From Kiritimatiellia bacterium (GTDB lineage Bacteria > Verrucomicrobiota > Kiritimatiellia > RFP12 > DVOR01), in NCBI GenBank assembly GCA_017646485.1, contig JAGCML010000134.1, positions 1-6,685 of the forward strand: 6,685 bases of DNA. The letters run 5' to 3'. This document shows positions 1 through 5,429 of this stretch, one piece after another. A model generated the notes under the pieces. The model made no database searches. It was given only the letters and a program-made list of their open reading frames with translations, and had not been told where the DNA came from. Numbering within the stretch: position 1 is the stretch's first letter; each line of letters opens with the position of its first letter. The position numbers and the translations under genes are program-made.

Positions 1-100
1 AATACATTAGCTACCCACTCCGAACTTTGAACTCCAGTAAGCAAAGCGAACGAAACTCAGAACTTGCGGCTTTGCCGCTCTCCACGAGTCGCACAGTCTT

Positions 101-155
101 GCACGCTGCTCGAAATGGGCACATCTCCATTTCTCGTCAGCGTGCGCTGATGTGC
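101..155. other. Candidate structured element: nested hairpin plus pseudoknot
   Basis: GCACGCTG (101-108) is perfectly complementary to CAGCGTGC (138-145). Inside it GAAATGG (112-118) pairs with CCATTTC (127-133), giving 15 base pairs in two helices separated by a small 3/4-nt internal loop. The terminal loop contains GCACATC (119-125), which is perfectly complementary to GATGTGC (149-155) just 3' of the outer helix, so an H-type pseudoknot is possible. TCAGC-GTGC-GCTGA (137-150) is a competing small hairpin. The pairing works on either strand, so the transcribed strand is unknown. I do not recognise a known RNA family. It may equally be part of a repeat element. Confidence 0.4.
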
Positions 156-180
156 GATGTGTGGGAAGCTCTGCCAGCGT

Positions 181-217
181 GTCCCTTGGTCCCATCGGCG
201 ACAGTCCTATGTGTCCC
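181..217. repeat. Short GTCC(C) repeat tract
   Basis: GTCCC occurs at 181-185, 189-193 and 213-217, and GTCC at 204-207, within 37 bases. On the minus strand this reads as three GGG runs and one GG run. It may be a degenerate simple repeat or a weak quadruplex-capable tract. No function is claimed. Confidence 0.35.
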
Positions 218-241
218 ACCCTCTTCGCCGCTTAATCCACG

Positions 242-253
242 GCACCGCGGTGC
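242..253. repeat. 12-bp perfect palindrome
   Basis: GCACCGCGGTGC is its own reverse complement. It lies about 35 bp upstream of the pheS promoter -35 box. It could be a dimeric protein-binding site or the base of a small hairpin. A TTTTT run at 262-266 is too far from it for a convincing terminator. Confidence 0.35.
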
Positions 254-288
254 TAACTGGGTTTTTGCGAACATCTCTTGGCTAAAAG

Positions 289-317
289 TTCACAACTGTC
301 TCTGATTATGGTAAAAT
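289..317 (+). promoter_or_regulatory. Sigma70-type promoter of pheS
   Basis: TTCACA (289-294) and TAAAAT (312-317) are separated by exactly 17 bases; each matches its consensus hexamer well. The predicted transcript would start near 324 and carry a leader of about 43 nt, containing a tiny GGAG-ATTT-CTCC hairpin (333-344) and the pheS Shine-Dalgarno sequence TAAGGA (352-357). Confidence 0.65.
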
Positions 318-366
318 AGTGGGCATTATTACGGAGATTTCTCCCTTGATTTAAGGATTTCGTTTC

Positions 367-1383
367 ATGACGTTGCAAGAATTACAACAAGAACATACCG
401 CCTCTATTGCCGCACTTGAGGCTGCACAGTCCCTTGAAGCTTTAGATGCATTGCGCGTAAAATATCTCGGCCGCAATGGTCTTCTCCCGGGCTTGGTGAA
501 GCAGATGAAGGATGTCCCTGCTGCTGACCGTCCTGCATTTGGTAAGGAACTCGGCGCATGGCGTGGTGAATTTGAAGCACAGCTAAATGCAAAGACCGCT
601 GCATTGCAGGCTAACGAAACGCCAACGGCGGGTTTTGACGTGTCGCTTCCAGGGCGTTGGCACGCGGAAGGTGTGATTCACCCGGTGAGCCGCGTGATTG
701 AAGAGACGGCGGAAATTTTCCACCGTTTGGGCTTCACCGTGGCTGATGGTCCCGATATTGAAACGAAGTTCAACAATTTCACCGCCTTAAACACGGCACC
801 CCATCACCCCTCGATGGACCCCAGTGATACCTTCTGGTTTGATGTGGAGACCGTACTCCGCACGCAGACGAGCCCTGTGCAGATTCGCACGATGTTGGAT
901 AATCCGCCACCTGTGCGTATCATCAATCCGGGTCGTTGCTACCGTCGTGACACCACGGACGCAACCCACTCTGCAAACTTCCACCAGATTGAAGGTCTCT
1001 ATGTCGATGTGAAGCCGGTCTCTCTGGCCGACTTGAAGAGCACGCTCGCCTACTTCGCCCGCGAAATGATGGGCCCGGATATCGGCGTTCGTTTCCGTCC
1101 GCACTTCTTCCCCTTCACCGAACCGAGCGTGGAAGTGGACTTCACGTGCCATGTTTGTAAGGGCAAGGGTTGCCGCGTGTGCAAGAATTCGGGTTGGATT
1201 GAAATCGCAGGCGCTGGCATGGTTGACCCGCGCGTCTACAAACATGTGGGCTATGATCCTGATGCCGTTTACGGTTATGCCTTTGGTATGGGCGTGGAAC
1301 GCATTGCCATGATTAAGTATGGCATTCCAGACATCCGTTTCCTTTACGAAAACGATATCCGCTTCCTCTCTCAGCTCGGCTAA
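367..1383 (+). CDS. pheS: Phenylalanine--tRNA ligase alpha subunit
   Basis: This is the catalytic alpha chain of the cytoplasmic (alphabeta)2 phenylalanyl-tRNA synthetase, which charges tRNA-Phe with phenylalanine using ATP. The 338-residue product has the family length. Residues 1-90 form the N-terminal coiled-coil arm for tRNA; class II motif 2 is around 188-212 (GRCYRRDTTDATH at 189-201, then FHQIEG), FPFTEPS (248-254) is the phenylalanine pocket signature, and GMGVER (307-312) is motif 3. Cysteines 261, 264, 269 and 272 form a knuckle followed by SGWIEIAGAGMVDP, typical of many bacterial PheS and noted in Verrucomicrobiota-like sequences. The ATG is 9 nt after TAAGGA. The usual partner pheT does not follow; an intrinsic terminator and an unrelated gene do, so the beta subunit must be encoded elsewhere. 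Confidence 0.97.
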   Translation: MTLQELQQEHTASIAALEAAQSLEALDALRVKYLGRNGLLPGLVKQMKDVPAADRPAFGKELGAWRGEFEAQLNAKTAALQANETPTAGFDVSLPGRWHAEGVIHPVSRVIEETAEIFHRLGFTVADGPDIETKFNNFTALNTAPHHPSMDPSDTFWFDVETVLRTQTSPVQIRTMLDNPPPVRIINPGRCYRRDTTDATHSANFHQIEGLYVDVKPVSLADLKSTLAYFAREMMGPDIGVRFRPHFFPFTEPSVEVDFTCHVCKGKGCRVCKNSGWIEIAGAGMVDPRVYKHVGYDPDAVYGYAFGMGVERIAMIKYGIPDIRFLYENDIRFLSQLG

Positions 1384-1418
1384 GCGGAACGCGCCTCACA
1401 CAACATTTGGCACATCAC

Positions 1419-1462
1419 AAATCACGTTCCGCTCCGTTTCATCGGTGGAACGTGATTTTACT
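1419..1462 (+). terminator. Intrinsic terminator after pheS
   Basis: AAATCACGTTCC (1419-1430) pairs perfectly over 12 bases with GGAACGTGATTT (1447-1458), with G-T and C-G pairs able to extend the stem inward, and is followed by a T-rich run (TTTTACTTT, sharing its first Ts with the stem). It lies 35 bases after the pheS stop. The left arm overlaps CGTTCCGCT (1425-1433), which could instead pair with AGCGGAACG at the pheS stop codon (1383-1391). Readthrough would feed the nitroreductase gene, for which I see no other clear promoter. Confidence 0.7.
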
Positions 1463-1479
1463 TTAAGAAAGGATTTTTT

Positions 1480-1992
1480 ATGAAACCCCTTGACCTTCTC
1501 TCTCGTCGTAGCGTTCGCAAGTACACCGAAGAACCGGTGGAAGACGCCATGATTCAGATCGCCCTCGAAGCAGCAATGGCAGCGCCCAGTGCACGTCACT
1601 GCGATCCGTGGCACTTCATCGTCGTGAAAGAACAAGCAGGACGCGATGCCTTAGCCGATGCGCTCCCCTATGGGCAGATGTTGCGCGAAGCGCCTGCAGG
1701 CATTATCGTCTGCGGCGACATTAACGTGGCGCATCGTAGCGAACTCTCCTACCTGCTGCAAGATGTGGCGGCGGCCATTGAAAACTTGTTGCTTTCTTTA
1801 GAATTACAGGGACTCGGCGCAGTGTGGTTGGGCATTCATCCGAATGAAGACCGCATTCAGGCAGTGAAGACGGCATTTAATCTGCCAGACAACATCATCC
1901 CTGTCAGTGCGATTGCCTTAGGACACCCTGCCGAATTCCCCGAAGCACGCACCCGTTATGATGCGACCAAGGTGCACAACGGCACATGGTAA
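1480..1992 (+). CDS. Nitroreductase-family FMN oxidoreductase
   Basis: This is a small (170-residue) member of the nitroreductase superfamily: FMN-dependent, dimeric, cytoplasmic enzymes that reduce nitro, quinone or related substrates with NAD(P)H. The physiological substrate cannot be told from sequence. Visible signatures are RRSVRKY (9-15; the Arg/Ser residues bind FMN phosphate), APSARHCDPWHF (35-46), the helix QDVAAAIENLLL (94-105), GLGAVWLGIHP (111-121) and the C-terminal IALGHPAE (145-152). The terminal RYDATKVHNGTW resembles the usual tail of this compact subgroup. The ATG lies 6 nt after AAAGGA (1468-1473). The stop codon overlaps the start of mutY, so the two are probably co-transcribed and translationally coupled. 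No sign of damage. Confidence 0.9.
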   Translation: MKPLDLLSRRSVRKYTEEPVEDAMIQIALEAAMAAPSARHCDPWHFIVVKEQAGRDALADALPYGQMLREAPAGIIVCGDINVAHRSELSYLLQDVAAAIENLLLSLELQGLGAVWLGIHPNEDRIQAVKTAFNLPDNIIPVSAIALGHPAEFPEARTRYDATKVHNGTW

Positions 1993-3002
1993 TGGCAGAC
2001 TGGCCGCAACATCTCTTAGCGTGGTATCAGACTGCGCGCCGTGAAATGCCATGGCGAGGTCACCCAGATGCTTATGCCGTCTGGGTGAGCGAGATTATGT
2101 TGCAACAAACCCAGGTCAACACCGTTCGCCCCTACTTCGAACGTTTCTTACAGACCTTTCCAAACATCCGTACCTTGGCGGCAGCACCAGATGATCTTCT
2201 TCTCAAAGCGTGGGAAGGTCTCGGTTACTACACGCGCGTTCGCAACCTGAGAAAGGCGGCACAAGTGCTTGTCCAAACCAACGGTGCGCAGTTGCCCACC
2301 ACCGCACAAGCACTCAAAGCACTCCCTGGGATTGGGCCCTATACCGCAGCAGCCATCGCAAGTATTTGTTTCAACGAACCCGAGCCCGTGGTGGATGGTA
2401 ATGTGGCACGTGTCTTCGCACGTCACAATCTCCTCACTGACGATTTCACCAAGGAACCCAATCGACGCACGCTTGCCGATTGGTTGCGCCCCTTCATTTG
2501 TAAGGCGCCTATCCCTGGCGACTTCAATCAAGCCATGATGGAGCTCGGCGCCCTCGTCTGTACCCCTAAAAATCCACAGTGCGAGGGGTGTCCGCTGCGC
2601 GCAACCTGCCAAGCAGAAAAAGCGGGCACACAGAAAGATTATCCCATCATTCCAGCGCGAAAGGCCCTTCCCGAACGCGAACGCGACGTCCTCTTCATCC
2701 AAAATAACGAAGGTCAGATTCTCCTTGCTCGACACACTGGTGAACGCCTCTTAGATGGTTTTTGGGAATTACCCACACGTGAAGACTTCCCCCTTCCCCA
2801 TATACCACTCAAAAAGAAACCTTGCTACACCCACCACCAAACCTTCACTCACTTCCGGCAAACGCTCCGCATCTACACCACGCGCCTCACCCAAAACGCC
2901 CCTACTCTCCCAGAAAACCTCCTCTGGAGCCCCATTCCCTCTCCACATCCTCTCACGACCGCCACCAAAAAAATCCTGCCCCACTTCCTCAAAAACGATT
3001 AA
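1992..3002 (+). CDS. mutY: A/G-specific adenine DNA glycosylase
   Basis: MutY removes adenine mispaired with 8-oxoguanine (or G) in base excision repair. Numbering from the ATG at 1992 (336 residues), the catalytic Glu34 lies in VSEIMLQQTQV, Tyr79-Tyr80 in GLGYYTR, the helix-hairpin-helix is LPGIGPYTA (111-119), and the second catalytic residue is Asp135 in VVDGNV. The [4Fe-4S] ligands are Cys190, 197, 200 and 206 (CX6CX2CX5C). A C-terminal NUDIX-like 8-oxoG recognition domain follows from about 230 (LLDGFWELP). The loop equivalent to the usual FSH 8-oxoG contact reads FTH (285-287), a conservative Ser-to-Thr change. An in-frame ATG at 1986 is an alternative start (338 residues); I prefer 1992 because TAATG junctions recur in this window, although AAGGTG (1969-1974) is better spaced for 1986. 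The last ~220 bases are strongly C-rich. Confidence 0.95.
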   Translation: MADWPQHLLAWYQTARREMPWRGHPDAYAVWVSEIMLQQTQVNTVRPYFERFLQTFPNIRTLAAAPDDLLLKAWEGLGYYTRVRNLRKAAQVLVQTNGAQLPTTAQALKALPGIGPYTAAAIASICFNEPEPVVDGNVARVFARHNLLTDDFTKEPNRRTLADWLRPFICKAPIPGDFNQAMMELGALVCTPKNPQCEGCPLRATCQAEKAGTQKDYPIIPARKALPERERDVLFIQNNEGQILLARHTGERLLDGFWELPTREDFPLPHIPLKKKPCYTHHQTFTHFRQTLRIYTTRLTQNAPTLPENLLWSPIPSPHPLTTATKKILPHFLKND

Positions 3003-3053
3003 GCGTTGTTCGTTTCTTGTTATTTTTGCCACTCACTTCGCTCATTTCCACCT

Positions 3054-3142
3054 CTATCGGCAAAAATTCCACCCAAACAAGACGCTAACCCCCTCGTTTT
3101 CTTGCCGATAGCATGTTATTATGTGAGAAAAGTTTGCCGATA
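3054..3142. repeat. Three operator-like copies of TTGCCGATA
   Basis: The 9-base core TTGCCGATA occurs inverted at 3055-3063 (TATCGGCAA) and direct at 3102-3110 and 3134-3142. The first two copies share a tenth base, giving a perfect 10-base inverted repeat (3054-3063 / 3102-3111). The direct copies start 32 bp apart, about three helical turns, so they would face the same side of DNA. They bracket the extended -10 element of the Fic gene, as expected of repressor sites. The Fic protein's own N-terminal helix-turn-helix is the obvious candidate ligand, but that is inference. Confidence 0.6.
3114..3122 (+). promoter_or_regulatory. Extended -10 promoter of the Fic gene
   Basis: TG-T-TATTAT (TG at 3114-3115, hexamer at 3117-3122) is an extended -10 element; the -35 position (about 3094-3099) is poor, which extended -10 promoters tolerate. 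Transcription would begin near 3129, inside the gap before the downstream TTGCCGATA copy. This also argues against the in-frame ATG at 3113 as a start codon, since it lies upstream of the predicted transcript. Confidence 0.5.
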
Positions 3143-3172
3143 AGGCCATTTGATACCAAAGGAACCCATCAC

Positions 3173-4057
3173 ATGCAGTATTACGCAGTTGCAATCATTG
3201 CTAAAAAATGGCAACTCTCCGAGCGGAGTGTGCGTAATTACTGCGTACAAGGACGCGTTCCCGGTGCAATCCTTGAGGGAAAGAGATGGCTCATCCCAGA
3301 AGGTGCAGAAAAACCAACCCGATCCTCTCGTCAATCCACACACCGCAGGACACTCCTAAAGGTTTTACAAGAAGAACGCGCTGCACGCCTCTCAGGTGGT
3401 ATTTACCAACGCATACAAATTGATCTCACCTACAACTCAAATCACATTGAAGGAAGCCGTCTTACCCACGAGCAAACGCGTCACATTTTTGAAACAAATA
3501 CAATTAGCGCAATAAAAGACACTATCCTCGTAGATGATATCATTGAAACCACGAACCATTTTCGGTGTATCGATACCATTATTGAATTTGCCCAATCACC
3601 CCTCACAGAAACCCTTATCAAAAAGCTTCACTTCACGCTCAAACAAGGCTCAAGTGATTCTCGAAAATCATGGTTTACAGTTGGTGATTACAAAAAACTC
3701 CCCAATGAAGTCGGCGGGCGAGAAACAACCCTCCCTGAAGACGTCCCTGTACAAATGAAGGCACTCCTCACCGACTACAACACCCAAAAGCACCCCACAT
3801 TAGAAGACCTTCTTGACTTTCATGTGCAGTTTGAACGCATTCACCCCTTCCAAGATGGTAATGGACGTGTTGGCCGCCTCATTCTCTTCAAAGAATGCCT
3901 CAAACATCAAATCGTTCCCTTTATCATCACAGACACACTCAAATACTTCTACTACCGCGGCCTCCAAAACTGGCCCCACACAAAAGAATACCTTTTAGAC
4001 ACCTGCCTCACCACTCAAGACCATTTCAAAATCCTCCTCAACTACTTTAGAATCTAA
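3173..4057 (+). CDS. HTH-domain Fic protein (class II, self-inhibited)
   Basis: Fic enzymes usually transfer AMP (sometimes another nucleotide group) from a nucleotide to a hydroxyl side chain of a target protein; the target here is unknown. The 294-residue product starts with an excisionase/MerR-like helix-turn-helix (about 3-45: KKWQLSERSVRNYC, then GKRWLIPEGAEKP). The complete active-site motif is HPFQDGNGRVGR (224-235, catalytic His224). The inhibitory motif [S/T]xxxE[G/N] appears as SNHIEG (Ser89-Gly94) upstream of the Fic core, which defines class II; Glu93 would block ATP. The target-binding flap is around 171-192. No separate antitoxin gene adjoins it, as expected when inhibition is built in. 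ATG 3173 follows AAAGGA (3158-3163) by 9 nt. The upstream TTGCCGATA array suggests autoregulation. Composition is A/C-rich, unlike pheS, so horizontal acquisition is plausible. Confidence 0.92.
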   Translation: MQYYAVAIIAKKWQLSERSVRNYCVQGRVPGAILEGKRWLIPEGAEKPTRSSRQSTHRRTLLKVLQEERAARLSGGIYQRIQIDLTYNSNHIEGSRLTHEQTRHIFETNTISAIKDTILVDDIIETTNHFRCIDTIIEFAQSPLTETLIKKLHFTLKQGSSDSRKSWFTVGDYKKLPNEVGGRETTLPEDVPVQMKALLTDYNTQKHPTLEDLLDFHVQFERIHPFQDGNGRVGRLILFKECLKHQIVPFIITDTLKYFYYRGLQNWPHTKEYLLDTCLTTQDHFKILLNYFRI

Positions 4058-4102
4058 TCTCACCAAGGACTACAACATCGCTTGAGTGCGAACAAGGATG
4101 TT

Positions 4103-4119
4103 AATGAGGGCTCATTTTT
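4103..4119 (+). terminator. Possible weak terminator after the Fic gene
   Basis: AATGA (4103-4107) pairs with TCATT (4112-4116) around a GGGC loop and runs into TTTTT (4115-4119). The stem is short and AT-rich, so this is a weak candidate. It lies about 46 bases after the Fic stop. Confidence 0.25.
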
Positions 4120-4190
4120 GAAGAAAAGAATGATTTCAAAATAAAATACATGATTTTATACTTTCTTTTTTGTGCTAAAAAGTCTATACT
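4118..4190 (+). promoter_or_regulatory. AT-rich promoter region of the rhomboid operon
   Basis: Several overlapping promoter candidates are visible: TTGAAG (4118-4123) with TAAAAT (4142-4147) at 18 bases; TTTCAA (4134-4139) with TATACT (4157-4162) at 17 bases; and a second TATACT at 4185-4190 without a good -35. ATAAAAT (4141-4147) and ATTTTAT (4153-4159) form an inverted repeat around acatg. I cannot tell which is used. Only one is needed for the three genes that follow. Confidence 0.45.
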
Positions 4191-4216
4191 AATAACAGTT
4201 TAAGGAGTTTACGATT

Positions 4217-4405
4217 ATGGCATACATTAATCCTCGCCTTCGCAATCCTGCTGAAGATGCCGCTGCTAACACTAAAGCCACGGGCAAAGCACCCACCGAT
4301 TGGATTGGTGGCGCATGCGCAATCATTGCATTTGGGCTTGCCGCAGCAACCCTTGCGATCCTCTATCTTGAATGGGATCTCGTGACCAAATTCATTGGAC
4401 AGTAA
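4217..4405 (+). CDS. Small single-pass membrane protein, unknown function
   Basis: I do not recognise a family. The 62-residue product has a polar, proline- and alanine-containing N-terminal segment (1-28), one hydrophobic helix from about Trp29 to Leu51 rich in Gly and Ala (IGGACAIIAFGLAAATLAIL), and a short tail, EWDLVTKFIGQ. There is no cleavable signal peptide pattern; it looks like a single-span inner-membrane protein. A strong Shine-Dalgarno TAAGGAG (4201-4207) sits 9 nt before the ATG, and its stop overlaps the rhomboid start (TAATG), so the gene is very likely real and co-expressed with the rhomboid. It could be a rhomboid partner or substrate; this is only a hypothesis from position and from the helix-breaking small residues at the start of the membrane span. 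Confidence 0.75.
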   Translation: MAYINPRLRNPAEDAAANTKATGKAPTDWIGGACAIIAFGLAAATLAILYLEWDLVTKFIGQ

Positions 4406-5070
4406 TGTCCGACTCGTTGCACCGCGCTCGACTGATTCCGCTCCTTTGCGGTATTTGTCTTTTTGTGCAACTGATTACTTCACCCAATTTTCGTCTTCCG
4501 TTGCCCCTTGGTGCGGAAGACCTTTTTATTTCGGGCTGGCTTCTTCGCACCTTTCCCCTACAAGCAGTCGCACTGAAAGCCCACGAAGGCTGGCGTATCT
4601 TCACCTATTCCTTGTTGCACGGTTCGTGGTGGCACCTGGGCTTCAACCTCTTCGGGCTCTGGATTACAGGCATCACGCTGGAGCGTCTGTTAGGCTGGCG
4701 TAAAATGACCCTCCTCCTCCTCTGTGGCGCAGCGGCAGGCGCACTGGGATTTCTCGCCTCACTCCTCCTTGATCCACGCCTTTCACCCCAGCTCACTTGC
4801 ATTGGTGCATCAGCATTGCTTACCACTTGTCTCGGCGTTGCGACCACCCTTGCACCCAAAGAGACGCTCACGCTCTGGGTTATCGTCTTTCCCCTCCGCA
4901 TAAAAGCCCTCTATTTAGCGCCACTCCTTTTTCTCATTTTCTGCGCAGAAGCATCCTTCCCTAACCTCGGCACCGCTTATGGTGCGCATCTGGGCGGATG
5001 GCTTATCGGAATGCTCATTGGGTTCATCTTACACCCATCATCATCTTCGCCGAAAGGAAACACCCCATGA
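4405..5070 (+). CDS. Rhomboid-family intramembrane serine protease
   Basis: Rhomboids cut transmembrane segments of other proteins within the inner membrane, using a Ser-His dyad. Numbering from the ATG at 4405 (221 residues), the L1-loop/TM2 signature is HGSWWHLGFN (His72, His77, Asn81), the catalytic Ser136 is in GASA (134-137), and the catalytic His195 is in AYGAHLGG. About six hydrophobic segments are visible, as in the basic bacterial form, with a short charged and serine-rich C-terminus. The fourth residue of the usual GxSG motif is Ala, a common variant. The start is chosen because the ATG overlaps the preceding stop (TAATG); an in-frame ATG at 4372 would lie inside the upstream gene. 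The stop overlaps the start of the zinc-ribbon gene (ATGA). Substrate unknown. Confidence 0.9.
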   Translation: MSDSLHRARLIPLLCGICLFVQLITSPNFRLPLPLGAEDLFISGWLLRTFPLQAVALKAHEGWRIFTYSLLHGSWWHLGFNLFGLWITGITLERLLGWRKMTLLLLCGAAAGALGFLASLLLDPRLSPQLTCIGASALLTTCLGVATTLAPKETLTLWVIVFPLRIKALYLAPLLFLIFCAEASFPNLGTAYGAHLGGWLIGMLIGFILHPSSSSPKGNTP

Positions 5071-5429
5071 ACGGCCTTATCTGGGATGCTTATCAACAGA
5101 ACCGCATCGCGAAAGCCGAAGCTGCGAGCGAACGCGCACGCGACAAAGTCGAATCGGTACGTTCAGAAATCAACACCTTAAATCGTCGTCTCAATTCGCT
5201 TACCCTCTGTTGCCAGGCGTTATGGGAACTTTTACGCGATAACACAAGTCTCACAGACGAAGACCTTCGTGCTAAGATTCGTGAAGTTGATGCACGGGAT
5301 GGACAGCTTGATCAACAAATCGGCGCCCAGCAAACCGCTTGCCCCACATGCGGTAGGCAAGCAAATACCAGGCGCAAGACCTGCGTCTTCTGTGGCGCAG
5401 AATTAAATAAACCTCACATCTTTGAATAA
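5067..5429 (+). CDS. Coiled-coil/zinc-ribbon protein, unknown function
   Basis: The 120-residue product begins with MNGLIWDAYQQNRIAKAEAA, then a long charged helix likely to form a coiled coil (about 12-45), a second helical stretch with the acidic segment SLTDEDLRAKIREVDARDGQ (61-80), and a C-terminal zinc ribbon: Cys92, Cys95, Cys106 and Cys109 (CPTC-X10-CVFC). No signal peptide or membrane span, so it is cytoplasmic. This architecture recalls conserved hypothetical proteins of Verrucomicrobiota and some proteobacteria; no function is known to me. AAAGGA (5053-5058) is 8 nt before the ATG, which overlaps the rhomboid stop by four bases, so it is translated from the rhomboid mRNA. An in-frame ATG at 4998 is inside the rhomboid gene and is rejected. 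Confidence 0.82.
   Translation: MNGLIWDAYQQNRIAKAEAASERARDKVESVRSEINTLNRRLNSLTLCCQALWELLRDNTSLTDEDLRAKIREVDARDGQLDQQIGAQQTACPTCGRQANTRRKTCVFCGAELNKPHIFE

Larger units (their letters stand above)
1..288. other. Gene-free, hairpin-rich intergenic region
   Basis: No coding region is supported here. Both strands are open over short stretches, but the predicted peptides are low-complexity, have no recognisable motif and lack a convincing ribosome binding site. The stretch is rich in inverted repeats: GCGGC-TTT-GCCGC at 66-78, a nested hairpin at 101-145, and a 12-base perfect palindrome GCACCGCGGTGC at 242-253. I see no tRNA, rRNA, tmRNA, RNase P or SRP RNA signature. It could be an untranslated RNA, a dispersed intergenic repeat or a decayed gene; the sequence alone does not decide. 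Confidence 0.6.

Noticed and set aside
7..219. 70-codon open frame on the - strand
   Set aside because: Low-complexity Arg/Ser/Ala-rich translation with no motif, and it overlaps an equally open frame on the other strand, as expected of non-coding GC-rich DNA.
27..305. 92-codon open frame on the + strand (TTG start)
   Set aside because: No ribosome binding site, no recognisable domain, and its sequence is built from the inverted repeats of the intergenic region; it also runs through the pheS -35 box.
324..366. Phenylalanine leader-peptide attenuator or T-box before pheS
   Set aside because: The leader is only about 43 nt, has no Phe-rich start-to-stop reading frame with its own ribosome site, and no T-box sequence; only a trivial 4-bp hairpin is present.
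787..1245. 152-codon frame antisense to pheS
   Set aside because: Lies wholly inside pheS, whose motifs are intact; a shadow frame.
2148..2735. 195-codon frame antisense to mutY
   Set aside because: Wholly inside mutY, covering the helix-hairpin-helix and Fe-S motifs read on the + strand; a shadow frame.
2994..3007. Terminator at the end of mutY (AACG...CGTT)
   Set aside because: A four-base stem with a six-base loop is too weak; the T-rich sequence that follows is interrupted.
3054..3142. CRISPR array or iteron-type origin
   Set aside because: Only three 9-base copies in mixed orientation and unequal spacing, with no DnaA boxes or replication gene; operator sites fit better.
3113..3172. 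N-terminal extension of the Fic protein from the ATG at 3113
   Set aside because: It would start upstream of the predicted transcription start and inside the promoter, and it has no ribosome binding site; ATG 3173 has a well-placed AAAGGA.
3003..4216. Mobile element carrying the Fic gene
   Set aside because: No transposase, integrase, terminal inverted repeats or target-site duplication could be seen; only composition hints at transfer.
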